This document shows, in pieces, positions 44,883 to 53,633 of a stretch of DNA of 64,000 bases. The notes under the pieces were generated by a model. That model saw only the letters and a list, made by a program, of their open reading frames with translations. It ran no database searches and had not been told where the DNA came from. Within the stretch, counting starts at the first letter, position 1. Every line of letters starts with the position of its first letter. Location: positions 31,839 through 95,838 of the forward strand of contig NZ_JAKZMM010000014.1 in the NCBI RefSeq assembly GCF_022809355.1, read 5' to 3'. The translations under genes and the position numbers were made by a program. This DNA comes from Parabacteroides faecalis. GTDB taxonomy: Bacteria; Bacteroidota; Bacteroidia; Bacteroidales; Tannerellaceae.

Positions 44883-44927
44883 TCGAAAACGAAACTCACG
44901 AGAATTATTTTCAAATCCCGTTAGATT

Positions 44928-45464
44928 TTATTTTGCTGTTTGCTGATCTACAAAAACCAGACGGTTGGTATCATATCCTCTGGCTTGCAATTTCTGGAGT
45001 AATTCATTCCGGAGTGTATCGGGTATTGTCTTGTCGCGGCTCATAATCCAAAGATATTTATCCGAACTACTTCCAATCAATACATATTGATAGTCAGGAT
45101 CTATTTCCAGTACATAATAATCGGCATAAAACCAAAGGAAGAAAGAAACTTTCAATTTTCCCGGATCATTCGGATCAGGTTGCTTGGCTTTTCCTTTGAT
45201 TTGTTTCAGTTCTCCGTCCTTCCAACCTTCATTCAAGACTTCTATTTTACCATCTTCGCGCAACGAATACGTTGCCGATACATGGGTCATTTCCTTCTCG
45301 AAACGATGATCATAACGGGCTATTTCATACCAACGCCCCATAAAACGATTCAGGTCTAACGACTGTACTGTATGATTATCAATCGTATCCATCGGATTAC
45401 CTTTAGAAAAGCCACAGGCACTTATGCCGAAACAGGTACACAATAAAAGAAGCAGATTTTTCAT
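44928..45464 (-). CDS. lipocalin, Blc-like outer-membrane lipoprotein
   Basis: 178 residues from the ATG at 45464. A lipoprotein signal ends in FGISACGFSK. The lipocalin fold is shown by the MGRWYEIARYDHRFEKE motif (GxW) and the later DYYVLEIDPDYQYVLIGS (TDY region). Blc-type lipocalins bind lysophospholipids or other lipids and help maintain the outer membrane. Single gene on the minus strand, downstream of a terminator-bounded tRNA pair. Confidence 0.88.
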   Translation of the reverse strand: MKNLLLLLCTCFGISACGFSKGNPMDTIDNHTVQSLDLNRFMGRWYEIARYDHRFEKEMTHVSATYSLREDGKIEVLNEGWKDGELKQIKGKAKQPDPNDPGKLKVSFFLWFYADYYVLEIDPDYQYVLIGSSSDKYLWIMSRDKTIPDTLRNELLQKLQARGYDTNRLVFVDQQTAK

Positions 45465-45505
45465 AAGCAATGATTTAAACAGGATTCATTGCTGGCAAAT
45501 ATAAA

Positions 45506-45543
45506 AAAAGATCTTGCTACTTCATACTGTAACAAGATCTTTT
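45506..45543 (-). terminator. intrinsic terminator of the tRNA-Cys pair
   Basis: Arms AAAAGATCTTG (45506-45516) and CAAGATCTTTT (45533-45543) are complementary. On the minus strand the stem is followed by a T run (TTTTTTTAT). It lies 6 bp after the 3' end of the first tRNA-Cys. Confidence 0.75.
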
Positions 45544-45548
45544 CTCAG

Positions 45549-45620
45549 AGGTTCCTGGCGGATTCGAACCGCCGTAAACGGTTTTGCAGACCGCTGACTA
45601 AGCCACTCATCCAAGGAACC
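45549..45620 (-). tRNA. tRNA-Cys (GCA), copy 1
   Basis: A 72-nt cloverleaf on the minus strand: acceptor GGTTCCT with AGGAACC, anticodon loop TCTGCAAAA with GCA, T-loop GGTTCGAATCC, and discriminator U as expected for tRNA-Cys. Identical to copy 2. Confidence 0.97.
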
Positions 45621-45663
45621 GATAATATTTTAATTTACACAAAAGACTCTCATCCGAAACTCG

Positions 45664-45735
45664 AGGTTCCTGGCGGATTCGAACCGCCGTAAACGGTTTT
45701 GCAGACCGCTGACTAAGCCACTCATCCAAGGAACC
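45664..45735 (-). tRNA. tRNA-Cys (GCA), copy 2
   Basis: Identical to the other copy over its whole 72 nt and 43 bp upstream of it. Both appear to be one transcript ending at the 45506-45543 hairpin. A TTCCTTTG -7-like element lies about 45774-45781. Confidence 0.97.
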
Positions 45736-45981
45736 AAATCACCAACAACCCTGTTGTTTTTCTTTTGCGATTGCAAAGGAACGAAATTGTTTTGAATCTG
45801 CCAAATTTTTCCTTGATATTTTTATCTGTTGACTCATTCTACGCTCTTTTTGTAGCTTTTAGCATTTCCCTGACTCAACGGTTCTGAACGGATAAAAGCA
45901 TTATACTAACCCGATTATTTGAATAAGTAGAAAAAAAAGAGTTAATTTGCAACCGTATATTTTTAATGGATAAAAAGAATC

Positions 45982-46539
45982 ATGACTTATACAGAAACGG
46001 AAATTCCAGGCGTGTGGATCATTGAACCGAAAGTATTCAAAGACGCCCGCGGTTATTTTATGGAAGCATTCAAACAAGAAGAATTTGACGCGCATATTGG
46101 TCCTACCCGCTTTATACAGGATAATGAATCCTGCTCATCGAAAGGTGTATTACGCGGACTGCATTATCAGCAGGCTCCTTATTCACAGGCCAAACTGGTA
46201 CGCGTCATTAAAGGATGTGTGCTGGATGTAGCTGTCGATATCCGGAAAGGATCTCCAACATTCGGTAAATACGTAGCCGTAGAGCTGTCAGACGAAAACA
46301 AACGTCAGCTTTTTATTCCACAGGGTTTTGCCCATGGATTCCATGTCTTGAGCGATGAAGCCATCTTTACATACAAAGTGGATAATCCATATACGCCATC
46401 GGTAGAGAGAAGCATCCGGTATGATGACCCCGACATTCAGATTAACTGGGGAATTCAATCACCTGAGGAAGTCAATCTTTCAGAAAAAGACATGAAAGCT
46501 CCGTGGCTGAAAGATGCCGATATTAATTTCACCTTTTAA
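45982..46539 (+). CDS. rfbC: dTDP-4-dehydrorhamnose 3,5-epimerase
   Basis: 185 residues of the RmlC cupin family. It epimerises dTDP-4-keto-6-deoxyglucose for dTDP-L-rhamnose. The catalytic histidine lies in LRGLHYQQAPYSQAKLVRV, and the Asp-Tyr region in GFAHGFHVLSDEAIFTYK. It is 12 bp before rfbB. The other enzymes of the pathway, RfbA and RfbD, are not in this window. Confidence 0.95.
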   Translation: MTYTETEIPGVWIIEPKVFKDARGYFMEAFKQEEFDAHIGPTRFIQDNESCSSKGVLRGLHYQQAPYSQAKLVRVIKGCVLDVAVDIRKGSPTFGKYVAVELSDENKRQLFIPQGFAHGFHVLSDEAIFTYKVDNPYTPSVERSIRYDDPDIQINWGIQSPEEVNLSEKDMKAPWLKDADINFTF

Positions 46540-46551
46540 GAGACAACCAAC

Positions 46552-47697
46552 ATGAAGACTTATTTAGTGACAGGAGCAGCCGGTTTTATCGGTGCCAACT
46601 TTATCAAATATATGCTGGCCAAGTACGACGATATCCAGATTGTTGTACTTGATTTGTTAACGTATGCCGGTAATTTGGGAACGATCGCCAGCGACATCGA
46701 CAACAAACGTTGCTTTTTTGTCAAAGGAAACATCTGCGACCGCGAATTGGCAGATCAGCTTTTTGCCCAATATGCATTTAATTATGTAGTCAATTTTGCT
46801 GCAGAAAGCCATGTGGACCGTAGTATCGAGAATCCGCAACTCTTCCTGCAAACCAATATTCTGGGTACACAGAATCTGTTGGATGCTGCCCGCCAAGCTT
46901 GGACAACCGGCAAAGATTCAACCGGATATCCGACATGGCGCACCGACGTTCGTTTTCACCAGGTTTCTACCGATGAAGTATACGGCAGCTTAGGTGCTAC
47001 GGGATTCTTCACCGAAACAACACCTCTTAACCCGCACAGTCCATACAGTGCTTCCAAGACAAGCGCAGATATGTTTGTGCAGGCTTATGCCGATACCTAC
47101 AAAATGCCAGTCAGCATTACTCGCTGCTCCAACAATTATGGTCCTTATCATTTCCCGGAAAAACTGATTCCGCTTATTATCAAGAATATTCTGGAAGGAA
47201 AGAAACTGCCGGTTTATGGAGACGGATCGAATGTCCGCGATTGGCTGTATGTAGAAGACCATTGTAAAGCCATCGATCTGGTGATCCATAAAGGCAAAGC
47301 CGGTGAAGTTTACAATGTAGGCGGACATAACGAGAAGACCAATCTGGAAATTGTCAAACTGACCATTCGTACCATCCGCCAGTTGATGGAAGAAGAGCCT
47401 CAATACCGGAATGTATTGAAGAAAAAGGAAATGGGTGCAGACGGACAGCTTTCTATTGACTGGATCAATGATGATCTGATTACATTCGTCAAAGATCGTC
47501 TGGGACATGATCAGCGATATGCCATCGATCCTACTAAAATCCAGAGAGAATTAGGTTGGCTTCCGGAAACCTGCTTCGAGACAGGTATTGTGAAAACCAT
47601 CCGTTGGTATCTGGAAAATCAGGCATGGGTGGAAGATATCACCGGAGGCGATTATATGCAATATTACGAACGGATGTATAAAGGCCGCGAACTTTAA
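46552..47697 (+). CDS. rfbB: dTDP-glucose 4,6-dehydratase
   Basis: 381 residues, extended SDR fold. NAD binding is GAAGFIGANFIKYM; the catalytic triad lies in QVSTDEVYGSL and PYSASKTSADM (Tyr-x3-Lys). It makes dTDP-4-keto-6-deoxyglucose. It is 12 bp after rfbC. A C-terminal extension compared with typical 350-residue enzymes is usual in Bacteroidales. Confidence 0.95.
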   Translation: MKTYLVTGAAGFIGANFIKYMLAKYDDIQIVVLDLLTYAGNLGTIASDIDNKRCFFVKGNICDRELADQLFAQYAFNYVVNFAAESHVDRSIENPQLFLQTNILGTQNLLDAARQAWTTGKDSTGYPTWRTDVRFHQVSTDEVYGSLGATGFFTETTPLNPHSPYSASKTSADMFVQAYADTYKMPVSITRCSNNYGPYHFPEKLIPLIIKNILEGKKLPVYGDGSNVRDWLYVEDHCKAIDLVIHKGKAGEVYNVGGHNEKTNLEIVKLTIRTIRQLMEEEPQYRNVLKKKEMGADGQLSIDWINDDLITFVKDRLGHDQRYAIDPTKIQRELGWLPETCFETGIVKTIRWYLENQAWVEDITGGDYMQYYERMYKGREL

Positions 47698-47709
47698 AAT
47701 CAGATTACA

Positions 47710-48597
47710 ATGGATTTCCGATTAAAGGTGTTTTACAGTGTAGCTACCAATCTGAGCTTTACCAAGGCTTCACATGAGTTATTCATCAGTCAGCCGGCTA
47801 TCAGTAAGCATATCCGGGAACTGGAACAACGCTTTGAGACACCTTTGTTTGAACGAAACGGAAACAAGATACAACTGACGCGTGCGGGAGAATTATTGCT
47901 CTCGCATGCCCAGTCGCTGTTGGCTGCTTACCGGCAGTTGAACTTCGAAATGAATTTACTGACCAATCATTTTTCCGGAGAACTCCGTTTAGGAGCCAGT
48001 ACAACGATTTCCCAATACGTTTTACCTCCGTTGTTAGCCAAATTCATGCAAAAGTTTCCCGACATCAAACTTTCTTTGCTAAGCGGAAACAGTAATGACA
48101 TCGAGCGAGCCCTGACCGAAGGGAAAATAGATTTAGGACTAGTCGAAGGATGTGCTCACTTAAACACCTTGCATTATGAAGCATTCATGAAAGACGAGCT
48201 CGTTGTTATTACACACACCTCTTCTTCTTTGGCAATCCATGACAAGCTGACTCTCGAACAATTCCGTTCACTTCCTTTTGTATTGCGTGAGAATGGTTCC
48301 GGTACACTGCAAGTATTGGAATCAGCCTTATCTGAACATAAAATAAAATTATCACAGCTGAATATCTTAATCCAGTTGGGAAGTACGGAAAGTATCAAAT
48401 TATTCCTGGCCAATTCCGATACCCTCAGTGTTGTATCCATCCGTTCCGTTGCCCGCGAGATTGTAGCCGGAGACTTCAAAGTGATTGATGTTCCGGACTT
48501 AAAGATGGAGCGAAAATTCAGTTTTGTCCGGCCTTTAGGAAGAAATAGTGGGTTGGATGAGAACTTCATTCGCTTTGTTCTCCGCAATGCTACCTGA
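47710..48597 (+). CDS. LysR-family regulator
   Basis: 295 residues. The N-terminal winged helix is in ATNLSFTKASHELFISQPAISKHI, and the effector domain from about 90 (GELRLGASTTISQYVLPPLLA) to the end. It starts 12 bp after rfbB but is followed by a YeiH-family gene 105 bp later, with a dyad ATAAC-N5-GTTAT between them. In other bacteria LysR regulators (YeiE) control YeiH-type genes, so this is probably its regulator. Confidence 0.85.
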   Translation: MDFRLKVFYSVATNLSFTKASHELFISQPAISKHIRELEQRFETPLFERNGNKIQLTRAGELLLSHAQSLLAAYRQLNFEMNLLTNHFSGELRLGASTTISQYVLPPLLAKFMQKFPDIKLSLLSGNSNDIERALTEGKIDLGLVEGCAHLNTLHYEAFMKDELVVITHTSSSLAIHDKLTLEQFRSLPFVLRENGSGTLQVLESALSEHKIKLSQLNILIQLGSTESIKLFLANSDTLSVVSIRSVAREIVAGDFKVIDVPDLKMERKFSFVRPLGRNSGLDENFIRFVLRNAT

Positions 48598-48598
48598 T

Positions 48599-48664
48599 AT
48601 AACTTGAGGTTATAAGCTATAAAAATTTACCGTTCGCTTTTATGAATAAGTTACTCTACCTTTG
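48599..48664 (+). promoter_or_regulatory. LysR operator and promoter of the YeiH-like gene
   Basis: A dyad ATAACTTGAGGTTAT at 48599-48613 fits the T-N11-A form of LysR sites. A -7 element TACCTTTG is at 48657-48664, 39 bp before the YeiH-like ATG; the -33 box is weak, as in activated promoters. Confidence 0.5.
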
Positions 48665-48702
48665 TCCTCCGAAAACAAGTAACATCATAAAAGTAAAAAG
48701 AT

Positions 48703-49751
48703 ATGTTTAGCGAAAAAAGAGGAAACGTACTTCACGGAATTTTGCTGATCGCCTTATTCTCCTGTTCAGCATTCTACATTGCAGAATTTGATTTCATCAA
48801 GAATCTTTCTTTCAGTCCACTGATCGTAGGTATCATCTTAGGTATGCTGTATGCCAACAGCCTGCGTAACCATTTACCGGAGACTTGGGTTCCGGGTATT
48901 CAGTTTTGTACCAAACAAATCCTGCGTGCCGGTATCGTACTTTACGGATTTAAACTGACTTTCCAAAGTGTCCTGGCTATCGGTTTACCGGCCATCCTGA
49001 TTGATTCGATTATCGTCATTGCGACAATCCTATTGGGAATCTTCCTGGGACGTGTATTAAAAATGGACAAAGATCTGGCATTATTGACATCCACCGGAAG
49101 TGCTATCTGCGGAGCTGCTGCTGTTCTCGGCGCCGAACCTGTCGTGAAAAGTGAAGCACATAAAACGGCTGTAGCTGTATCTACCGTAGTTATCTTCGGA
49201 ACAATCTCCATGTTTATCTATCCGGCCTTATATCGTGCTGGCATCATCGACCTGACTCCTGAACAGATGGGTATTTACACCGGTTCTACATTACATGAAG
49301 TTGCACACGTAGTGGGTGCAGGAAACGCGATGGGAAAAGAGATCTCTGATGCTGCCATCATTGTGAAAATGATTCGTGTCATGATGTTAGCGCCGGTATT
49401 AGTCGTTATGAGCTTCATGCTGGCTCGTACGGCAGTTAAAGCAGTCAGCCCCATGCAGGCAAAGCAACGAATGAACGACGTAAGATCACTATTCCCTGGT
49501 TTGCTTTCGGCTTCCTGGCTGTCATCGGATTCAATTCATTGGATTTATTACCAACACCGGTAGTCACTACCATCAATAACATTGATACTTTCATGCTGAC
49601 AATGGCGATGACGGCTCTCGGAACAGAAACCAGCATCGAGAAATTCAAGAAAGCGGGAGCCAAACCGTTCTTACTGGCAGCGCTGCTTTATATCTGGTTG
49701 CTTGTCGGAGGTTACTTGCTGGCCAAGTATGTAACACCAATCTTGGGCTGA
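48703..49751 (+). pseudogene. YeiH-family putative sulfate exporter with a one-base frameshift
   Basis: The frame runs from 48703 to about 49470 with membrane segments (SFSPLIVGIILGMLYA, TSTGSAICGAAAVLGAEPVV, TLHEVAHVVGAGNAMG). From about 49470 the correct frame moves by one base and continues with PWFAFGFLAVIGFNSLDLLP to ILG at 49749. The sum is 1049 bases, one short of a whole frame, and a deletion in an A run (CGAAATGAA read as CGAATGAA) would explain it. Restored length would be about 349 residues, normal for the family. Intact copies have about ten helices. True mutation or sequence error cannot be told apart here. Confidence 0.8.
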
Positions 49752-49773
49752 TTACTTCATTCAATGATATTCG

Positions 49774-49817
49774 AAAAAGAGAAATAAAGGTAAAAGCAAA
49801 CCTTTATTTTTCTTTTT
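49774..49817 (+). terminator. terminator after the YeiH-like gene
   Basis: Arms AAAAAGAGAAATAAAGG and CCTTTATTTTTCTTTTT pair with one mismatch and end in a T-rich run. Confidence 0.7.
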
Positions 49818-49885
49818 GAACAACAAAACTGACAAACAGACCATTTAAGTTATAAAAAAAGCACAGCTAATTTAATAAATTAACC

Positions 49886-49893
49886 TACCTTTG
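49886..49893 (+). promoter_or_regulatory. -7 promoter element of the headgroup operon
   Basis: TACCTTTG matches TAnnTTTG 77 bp before the first gene. No TTG is at the -33 distance. The leader contains a weak dyad around 49908-49945. Confidence 0.45.
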
Positions 49894-49969
49894 CACAACT
49901 TCAAGTCGGCCAGAATTTAGATAGTGATTATCTATAATTTTGGTCATTTTTACGTTAATAAGGAAAGAC

Positions 49970-50668
49970 ATGGATTATGCAATAATTGCAGCGGGCGAAG
50001 GTTCTCGCCTTGCACAAGAAGGAATTAAATGGCCCAAACCGCTTGTTCGGTTAAATGGAACAGCTTTAATTGACAGATTGATTGATATATTCTTGAAGAA
50101 TGATGCATCTTCAATCCGGATTATTGTCAACGAAGAGATGACAGAAGTGCAGGAACACCTGAAAGGATTAAAACTACCGGTGCCTTTTCACCTATTGGTT
50201 AAGTCAACTCCCAGTTCGATGCACAGCTTCTATGAATTAAGCCGTCAGTTTGAAAGTGATCAGCTTTGTCTGACAACCGTTGATACCATCTTCCGGGAAG
50301 AAGAGTTCTCTTCGTATATTCGTGCATTCATATCAAATTCAGAATTAGACGGACTGATGGCTGTGACAGACTACATCGACGACGAAAAGCCTTTGCATGT
50401 GCAGACAGATGACCACATGTTTATCAAGGCATTCCTTGATCAGACAGAAACACCCCAGTATGTTTCCGGTGGAATCTATTGCCTGCGGCAGCCCGCTATT
50501 CAGATTCTTTCTCATTGCATAGAACAAGGCATGTCGAGAATGCGTAACTATCAGCGCCAGCTCATCACAGAAGGCCTGACAATAAAAGCGTATCCTTTCA
50601 GCAAAATCATTGATGTCGATCATGCAGACGACATCCGGAAAGCAGAACAGTTTATAGCATCTAAATAA
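49970..50668 (+). CDS. nucleotidyltransferase, probable headgroup-activating enzyme
   Basis: 232 residues from the ATG at 49970. The signature MDYAIIAAGEGSRLAQEG and KWPKPLVRL mark the sugar/polyol nucleotidyltransferase family (NTP_transferase). Such enzymes use CTP, UTP or GTP to activate a phosphorylated sugar or polyol. It is the first of four close genes (16, 24 and 16 bp gaps) that end in a CDP-alcohol phosphotransferase and a phosphatase. It probably makes a nucleotide-activated headgroup. The substrate cannot be told from sequence. Confidence 0.78.
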   Translation: MDYAIIAAGEGSRLAQEGIKWPKPLVRLNGTALIDRLIDIFLKNDASSIRIIVNEEMTEVQEHLKGLKLPVPFHLLVKSTPSSMHSFYELSRQFESDQLCLTTVDTIFREEEFSSYIRAFISNSELDGLMAVTDYIDDEKPLHVQTDDHMFIKAFLDQTETPQYVSGGIYCLRQPAIQILSHCIEQGMSRMRNYQRQLITEGLTIKAYPFSKIIDVDHADDIRKAEQFIASK

Positions 50669-50683
50669 GCAGTTTAAAATAAC

Positions 50684-51541
50684 ATGGAGGAAATGACTAT
50701 TGCCGGTATCCGTCGGGGAAACCAGTTTTCGCCCAACCATATCGGAAACGATGCGGCTATCTTCAGTCTAACCGCAGAACACTTAGGGAAATTAGGTTGC
50801 AAGGTCAACGAATACATTGAATCAGACTTATTATTGCAAGACTTGAATGAGAAGGCAATCTTCAATATGGTCCGCGATTGGAAATCGATTCATAAACTAC
50901 AGGAACTGGAAGACAACGGACATATCGTGATCAATTCGGGATATGGCATTGAGAATTGTACACGCGAGAAGATGACACGCCTCTTGCTTGACCATCATAT
51001 TCCGCATCCTACGAGTTTATTCTTATCTACCCAGGCTGATCCGACTCAAATGCTTGAAGAAGCCGGACTGGATCATTGCTGGATCAAGCGAGGTGACTTT
51101 CACGCGATCCATCGCGAGGATGTAACGTATGTACGTAACCGGGAAGAAGCCAAAAGTATTTTAAAGGAATATGCCATTCGTGGTATTCCGACAGCAGTGA
51201 TCAACGAACATCTGGTAGGCGACCTGGTGAAATTTTACGGAGTTACCGGAACTGATTTCTTCTATTGGTTCTATCCTTCCAACCAACATCATAGTAAATT
51301 CGGACTGGAAGTTATCAATGGAACAGCTAAAGGTATTCCTTTCAATCAAGACTATATGCAACAAATCTGTAACGAGGCTGCCCGCGTTTTGAATATTCAT
51401 ATCTATGGCGGCGACTGCATTGTCTCGGAAGAAGGAGAAATCCGTATCATTGATTTCAACGACTGGCCCAGTTTTGCTCCGTGCCGGGAAGAAGCAGCTC
51501 CTTATATCGCCGGTCGGATTTACGAATTAATCACGAAATAA
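50684..51541 (+). CDS. ATP-grasp-like protein of the headgroup operon
   Basis: 285 residues. The C-terminal part (HCWIKRGDFHAIHREDV, GVTGTDFFYWFYP, HIYGGDCIVSEEGEIRIID, DFNDWPSFAPC) looks like the ATP-grasp fold, with the last acidic and Asn residues as Mg ligands. An ATP-grasp enzyme would join a carboxylate to an amine or similar group. Its first 80 residues show an N-terminal Rossmann-like domain. It starts 16 bp after the nucleotidyltransferase. Identification is tentative and the reaction unknown. Confidence 0.55.
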   Translation: MEEMTIAGIRRGNQFSPNHIGNDAAIFSLTAEHLGKLGCKVNEYIESDLLLQDLNEKAIFNMVRDWKSIHKLQELEDNGHIVINSGYGIENCTREKMTRLLLDHHIPHPTSLFLSTQADPTQMLEEAGLDHCWIKRGDFHAIHREDVTYVRNREEAKSILKEYAIRGIPTAVINEHLVGDLVKFYGVTGTDFFYWFYPSNQHHSKFGLEVINGTAKGIPFNQDYMQQICNEAARVLNIHIYGGDCIVSEEGEIRIIDFNDWPSFAPCREEAAPYIAGRIYELITK

Positions 51542-51564
51542 ATCGGAAGACAAAACATAGAATC

Positions 51565-52497
51565 ATGACAAGCAATACAAAACAAAAACCAACCCTCGAA
51601 TCGACACTCAAGTCGATGGATACCGAGGAGTTTATCGATATACATTTTTATCGGCCAATCGGATATCGATGGGCATTGTTCTTCAACAAATTCGGTATTT
51701 CTCCCAATACCGTTACCATTGCCAGTATCTTTATCGGAGCGGCAGCTGGAGTCTGTTTTTATCCGCATAACCTGACGATTAATATCATAGGTATGTTACT
51801 GCTGATCTGGGCGAATTCGTATGACAGCGCCGACGGTCAGCTGGCACGGATGACGGGTAAGAAGACTCCGCTCGGACGTATCCTGGATGGTACGGCAGGC
51901 GATATCTGGTTTATCTCCATTTATGCAGCCATTTGTGCACGACTCACACCACAATGGGGCATCTGGATCTGGGTTTTCGCCCTGATAACCGGTATTTTCC
52001 ACAGCAAACAGGCAGCGATGGCCGACTATTACCGGAATATCCATCTTCTTTTCCTCAAAGGAAAGGCTGGAAGCGAACTGTCTCACTCACCTGCTCTAAA
52101 AGAGAACTACAAGAAGATGAGCTGGAAAAAGGATTTCATCTACAAGTTGTTCGAAACCTTTTATATCAATTATACTGTCGGACAAGAACGGCTGACACCG
52201 AAGTTTCAACGTATGATGCAAATCATTCGACAGGATTATCACGACCAAGCTCCCGAATGGTTTCGGACAGCTTTCCGGGAAAAGAGTCTGCCGCTCATGA
52301 AATATACCAACATGTTGTCGTTTAATACGCGCGTCATTGCTTTGTTCATTTCCTTGTTTATTGATATGCCGTGGTTATATTTCACTTTCGAAATCATCGT
52401 TTTGAATGCGATGCTGGTTTATATGATCAAACGTCACGAACATATCTGCCAAGGATTTACTCAAGAATTAAAAGAGCGTTGTCAAACAAACTCATGA
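51565..52497 (+). CDS. CDP-alcohol phosphatidyltransferase-family membrane enzyme
   Basis: 310 residues from the ATG at 51565. The CDP-alcohol phosphotransferase motif appears as DSADGQLARMTGKKTPLGRI then LDGTAGD, with Gly at the usual last aspartate position and Asp one further on. There are about six membrane segments. This family joins an alcohol headgroup to a CDP-diacylglycerol or moves a CDP-linked group to a lipid. It strongly resembles the enzyme of the Bacteroides inositol-lipid cluster. No inositol phosphate synthase gene is in the window, so the product is uncertain. Confidence 0.82.
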   Translation: MTSNTKQKPTLESTLKSMDTEEFIDIHFYRPIGYRWALFFNKFGISPNTVTIASIFIGAAAGVCFYPHNLTINIIGMLLLIWANSYDSADGQLARMTGKKTPLGRILDGTAGDIWFISIYAAICARLTPQWGIWIWVFALITGIFHSKQAAMADYYRNIHLLFLKGKAGSELSHSPALKENYKKMSWKKDFIYKLFETFYINYTVGQERLTPKFQRMMQIIRQDYHDQAPEWFRTAFREKSLPLMKYTNMLSFNTRVIALFISLFIDMPWLYFTFEIIVLNAMLVYMIKRHEHICQGFTQELKERCQTNS

Positions 52498-52512
52498 TAA
52501 AAAAGAACGGTC

Positions 52513-53238
52513 ATGCTTACAATAGATAAGATAAAAGGAATCATCTTCGATTACGGAGGAACTATCGACAGCAACGGCCTGCACTGGGCTGAAGTTATCT
52601 GGAAGGCTTACGAAACCTATCAGGTATCCGTCGCAAAAGCCGACTTCCGAAACGCTTTCGTTTATGGCGAACGGACTTTAGGAAAGAATCCACTGGTCAA
52701 ACCCGAACATACGTTCCTCGATATGCTGCGTATCAAGATTGATTTGCAGCTGGAATGGCTGAAAGACGAAGGACTCATCACTCCAGCCGACGCATCTTCG
52801 CAGAAAAAGGAAGACATTGCCCAGTGGAGTTATGCGAATGCACGGAAACATATCGACATAGCCCGCCCGATTCTGGAACAATTGGCACAGAGATATCCGT
52901 TGGTCTTGGTGTCTAATTTCTACGGAAACATCGCATCCGTTTTGAAAGATTTCCAACTGGATCATCTTTTCCAGACAATCGTTGAATCGGCTGTCGTAGG
53001 GATCCGAAAACCGGACCCGGCAATCTTTCAGTTGGGAATTGATGCGCTTCATTTCGCTCCCAACGAGATTGTTGTCGTAGGCGATTCGTTTGATAAAGAC
53101 ATCGTTCCGGCAACAACTTTAGGATGCCAGACTATCTGGCTGAAAAGTATCGGTTGGAATCCTTACAAGGGAACAGAAACGGCCGATGCCATCATCACTG
53201 ATTTTCCACAAATCAAGGAGATTTTCTCTCTCCGATAA
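52513..53238 (+). CDS. HAD-family hydrolase, probable phosphatase
   Basis: 241 residues. Motif I FDYGGTIDSNG (nucleophile Asp, though the usual DxDxT second Asp is Gly), motif II LVSNFYGN, and motif III/IV GIRKPDPAIF and VVVGDSFDKDI fit a HAD hydrolase with a C1 cap. Context suggests it removes phosphate from the lipid headgroup intermediate or a nucleotide-linked sugar. It ends the operon, followed by a terminator. The altered motif I residue leaves open whether it is an active phosphatase. Confidence 0.8.
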   Translation: MLTIDKIKGIIFDYGGTIDSNGLHWAEVIWKAYETYQVSVAKADFRNAFVYGERTLGKNPLVKPEHTFLDMLRIKIDLQLEWLKDEGLITPADASSQKKEDIAQWSYANARKHIDIARPILEQLAQRYPLVLVSNFYGNIASVLKDFQLDHLFQTIVESAVVGIRKPDPAIFQLGIDALHFAPNEIVVVGDSFDKDIVPATTLGCQTIWLKSIGWNPYKGTETADAIITDFPQIKEIFSLR

Positions 53239-53270
53239 AGGTATAGGAAACAAAACATTCCATCCAAGAA

Positions 53271-53310
53271 AAATCCGGACTGATTGTTATTCTTTCATCA
53301 GTCCGGATTT
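53271..53310 (+). terminator. intrinsic terminator of the headgroup operon
   Basis: Arms AAATCCGGACTGAT (53271-53284) and ATCAGTCCGGATTT (53297-53310) are perfect over 14 bp and end in a T run. Confidence 0.85.
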
Positions 53311-53383
53311 TTTATGTCTTCATCCGAGCGACTAACTCTTTTCCAACGAGAAACTAATCACAATCATCCGACTTATTATCTTT

Positions 53384-53471
53384 CCTCCGGTCGGAGGAAG
53401 CCCATCCTTCGGCCGGAGGAACAGTGTCCTCCGATCGGGGGAAAGTCATCCTTCGGTCGGAGGAAAGATAA
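53384..53471. repeat. 22-bp tandem repeat with a small hairpin in each unit
   Basis: Units starting CCTCCGGTCGGAGGA or CCTTCGGCCGGAGGA begin at 53384, 53406, 53428 and 53450, exactly 22 bp apart. Each has a CC(T/C)CCG core able to fold on itself (CCTCCG/CGGAGG). Between 53493 and 53612 four shorter CTCGGCAG or CTCCGGCAGGGA-like motifs follow. It lies between the headgroup operon terminator and the holB-like promoter. Confidence 0.65.
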
Positions 53472-53564
53472 ATATTCGTTAGTTTGCAGTTAGCAGCTCG
53501 GCAGATTCATCTTAATACCTCGGCAGGGAAGCATTAGTCACTCCGCAGGGAAGAACGGACAAGC

Positions 53565-53595
53565 TTGGTATTCTCCACAAAATAATGTACCTTTG
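53565..53595 (+). promoter_or_regulatory. promoter of the delta-prime-like gene
   Basis: TTG (53565-53567), 20-bp spacer and TACCTTTG (53588-53595) is a consensus promoter 39 bp before the ATG at 53634. Confidence 0.65.
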
Positions 53596-53633
53596 TTTGC
53601 CTACTCCGGCAGGGAGAAATAAAAACAAAACGT

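Noticed and set aside
45549..45735. Two tRNA-Cys as sign of a mobile insertion
   Set aside because: Identical tandem tRNA copies with a shared terminator are a common gene duplication; no integrase or element is beside them.
53384..53471. Possible CRISPR array
   Set aside because: Units are only 22 bp, contiguous and without spacers; it is a simple tandem repeat.
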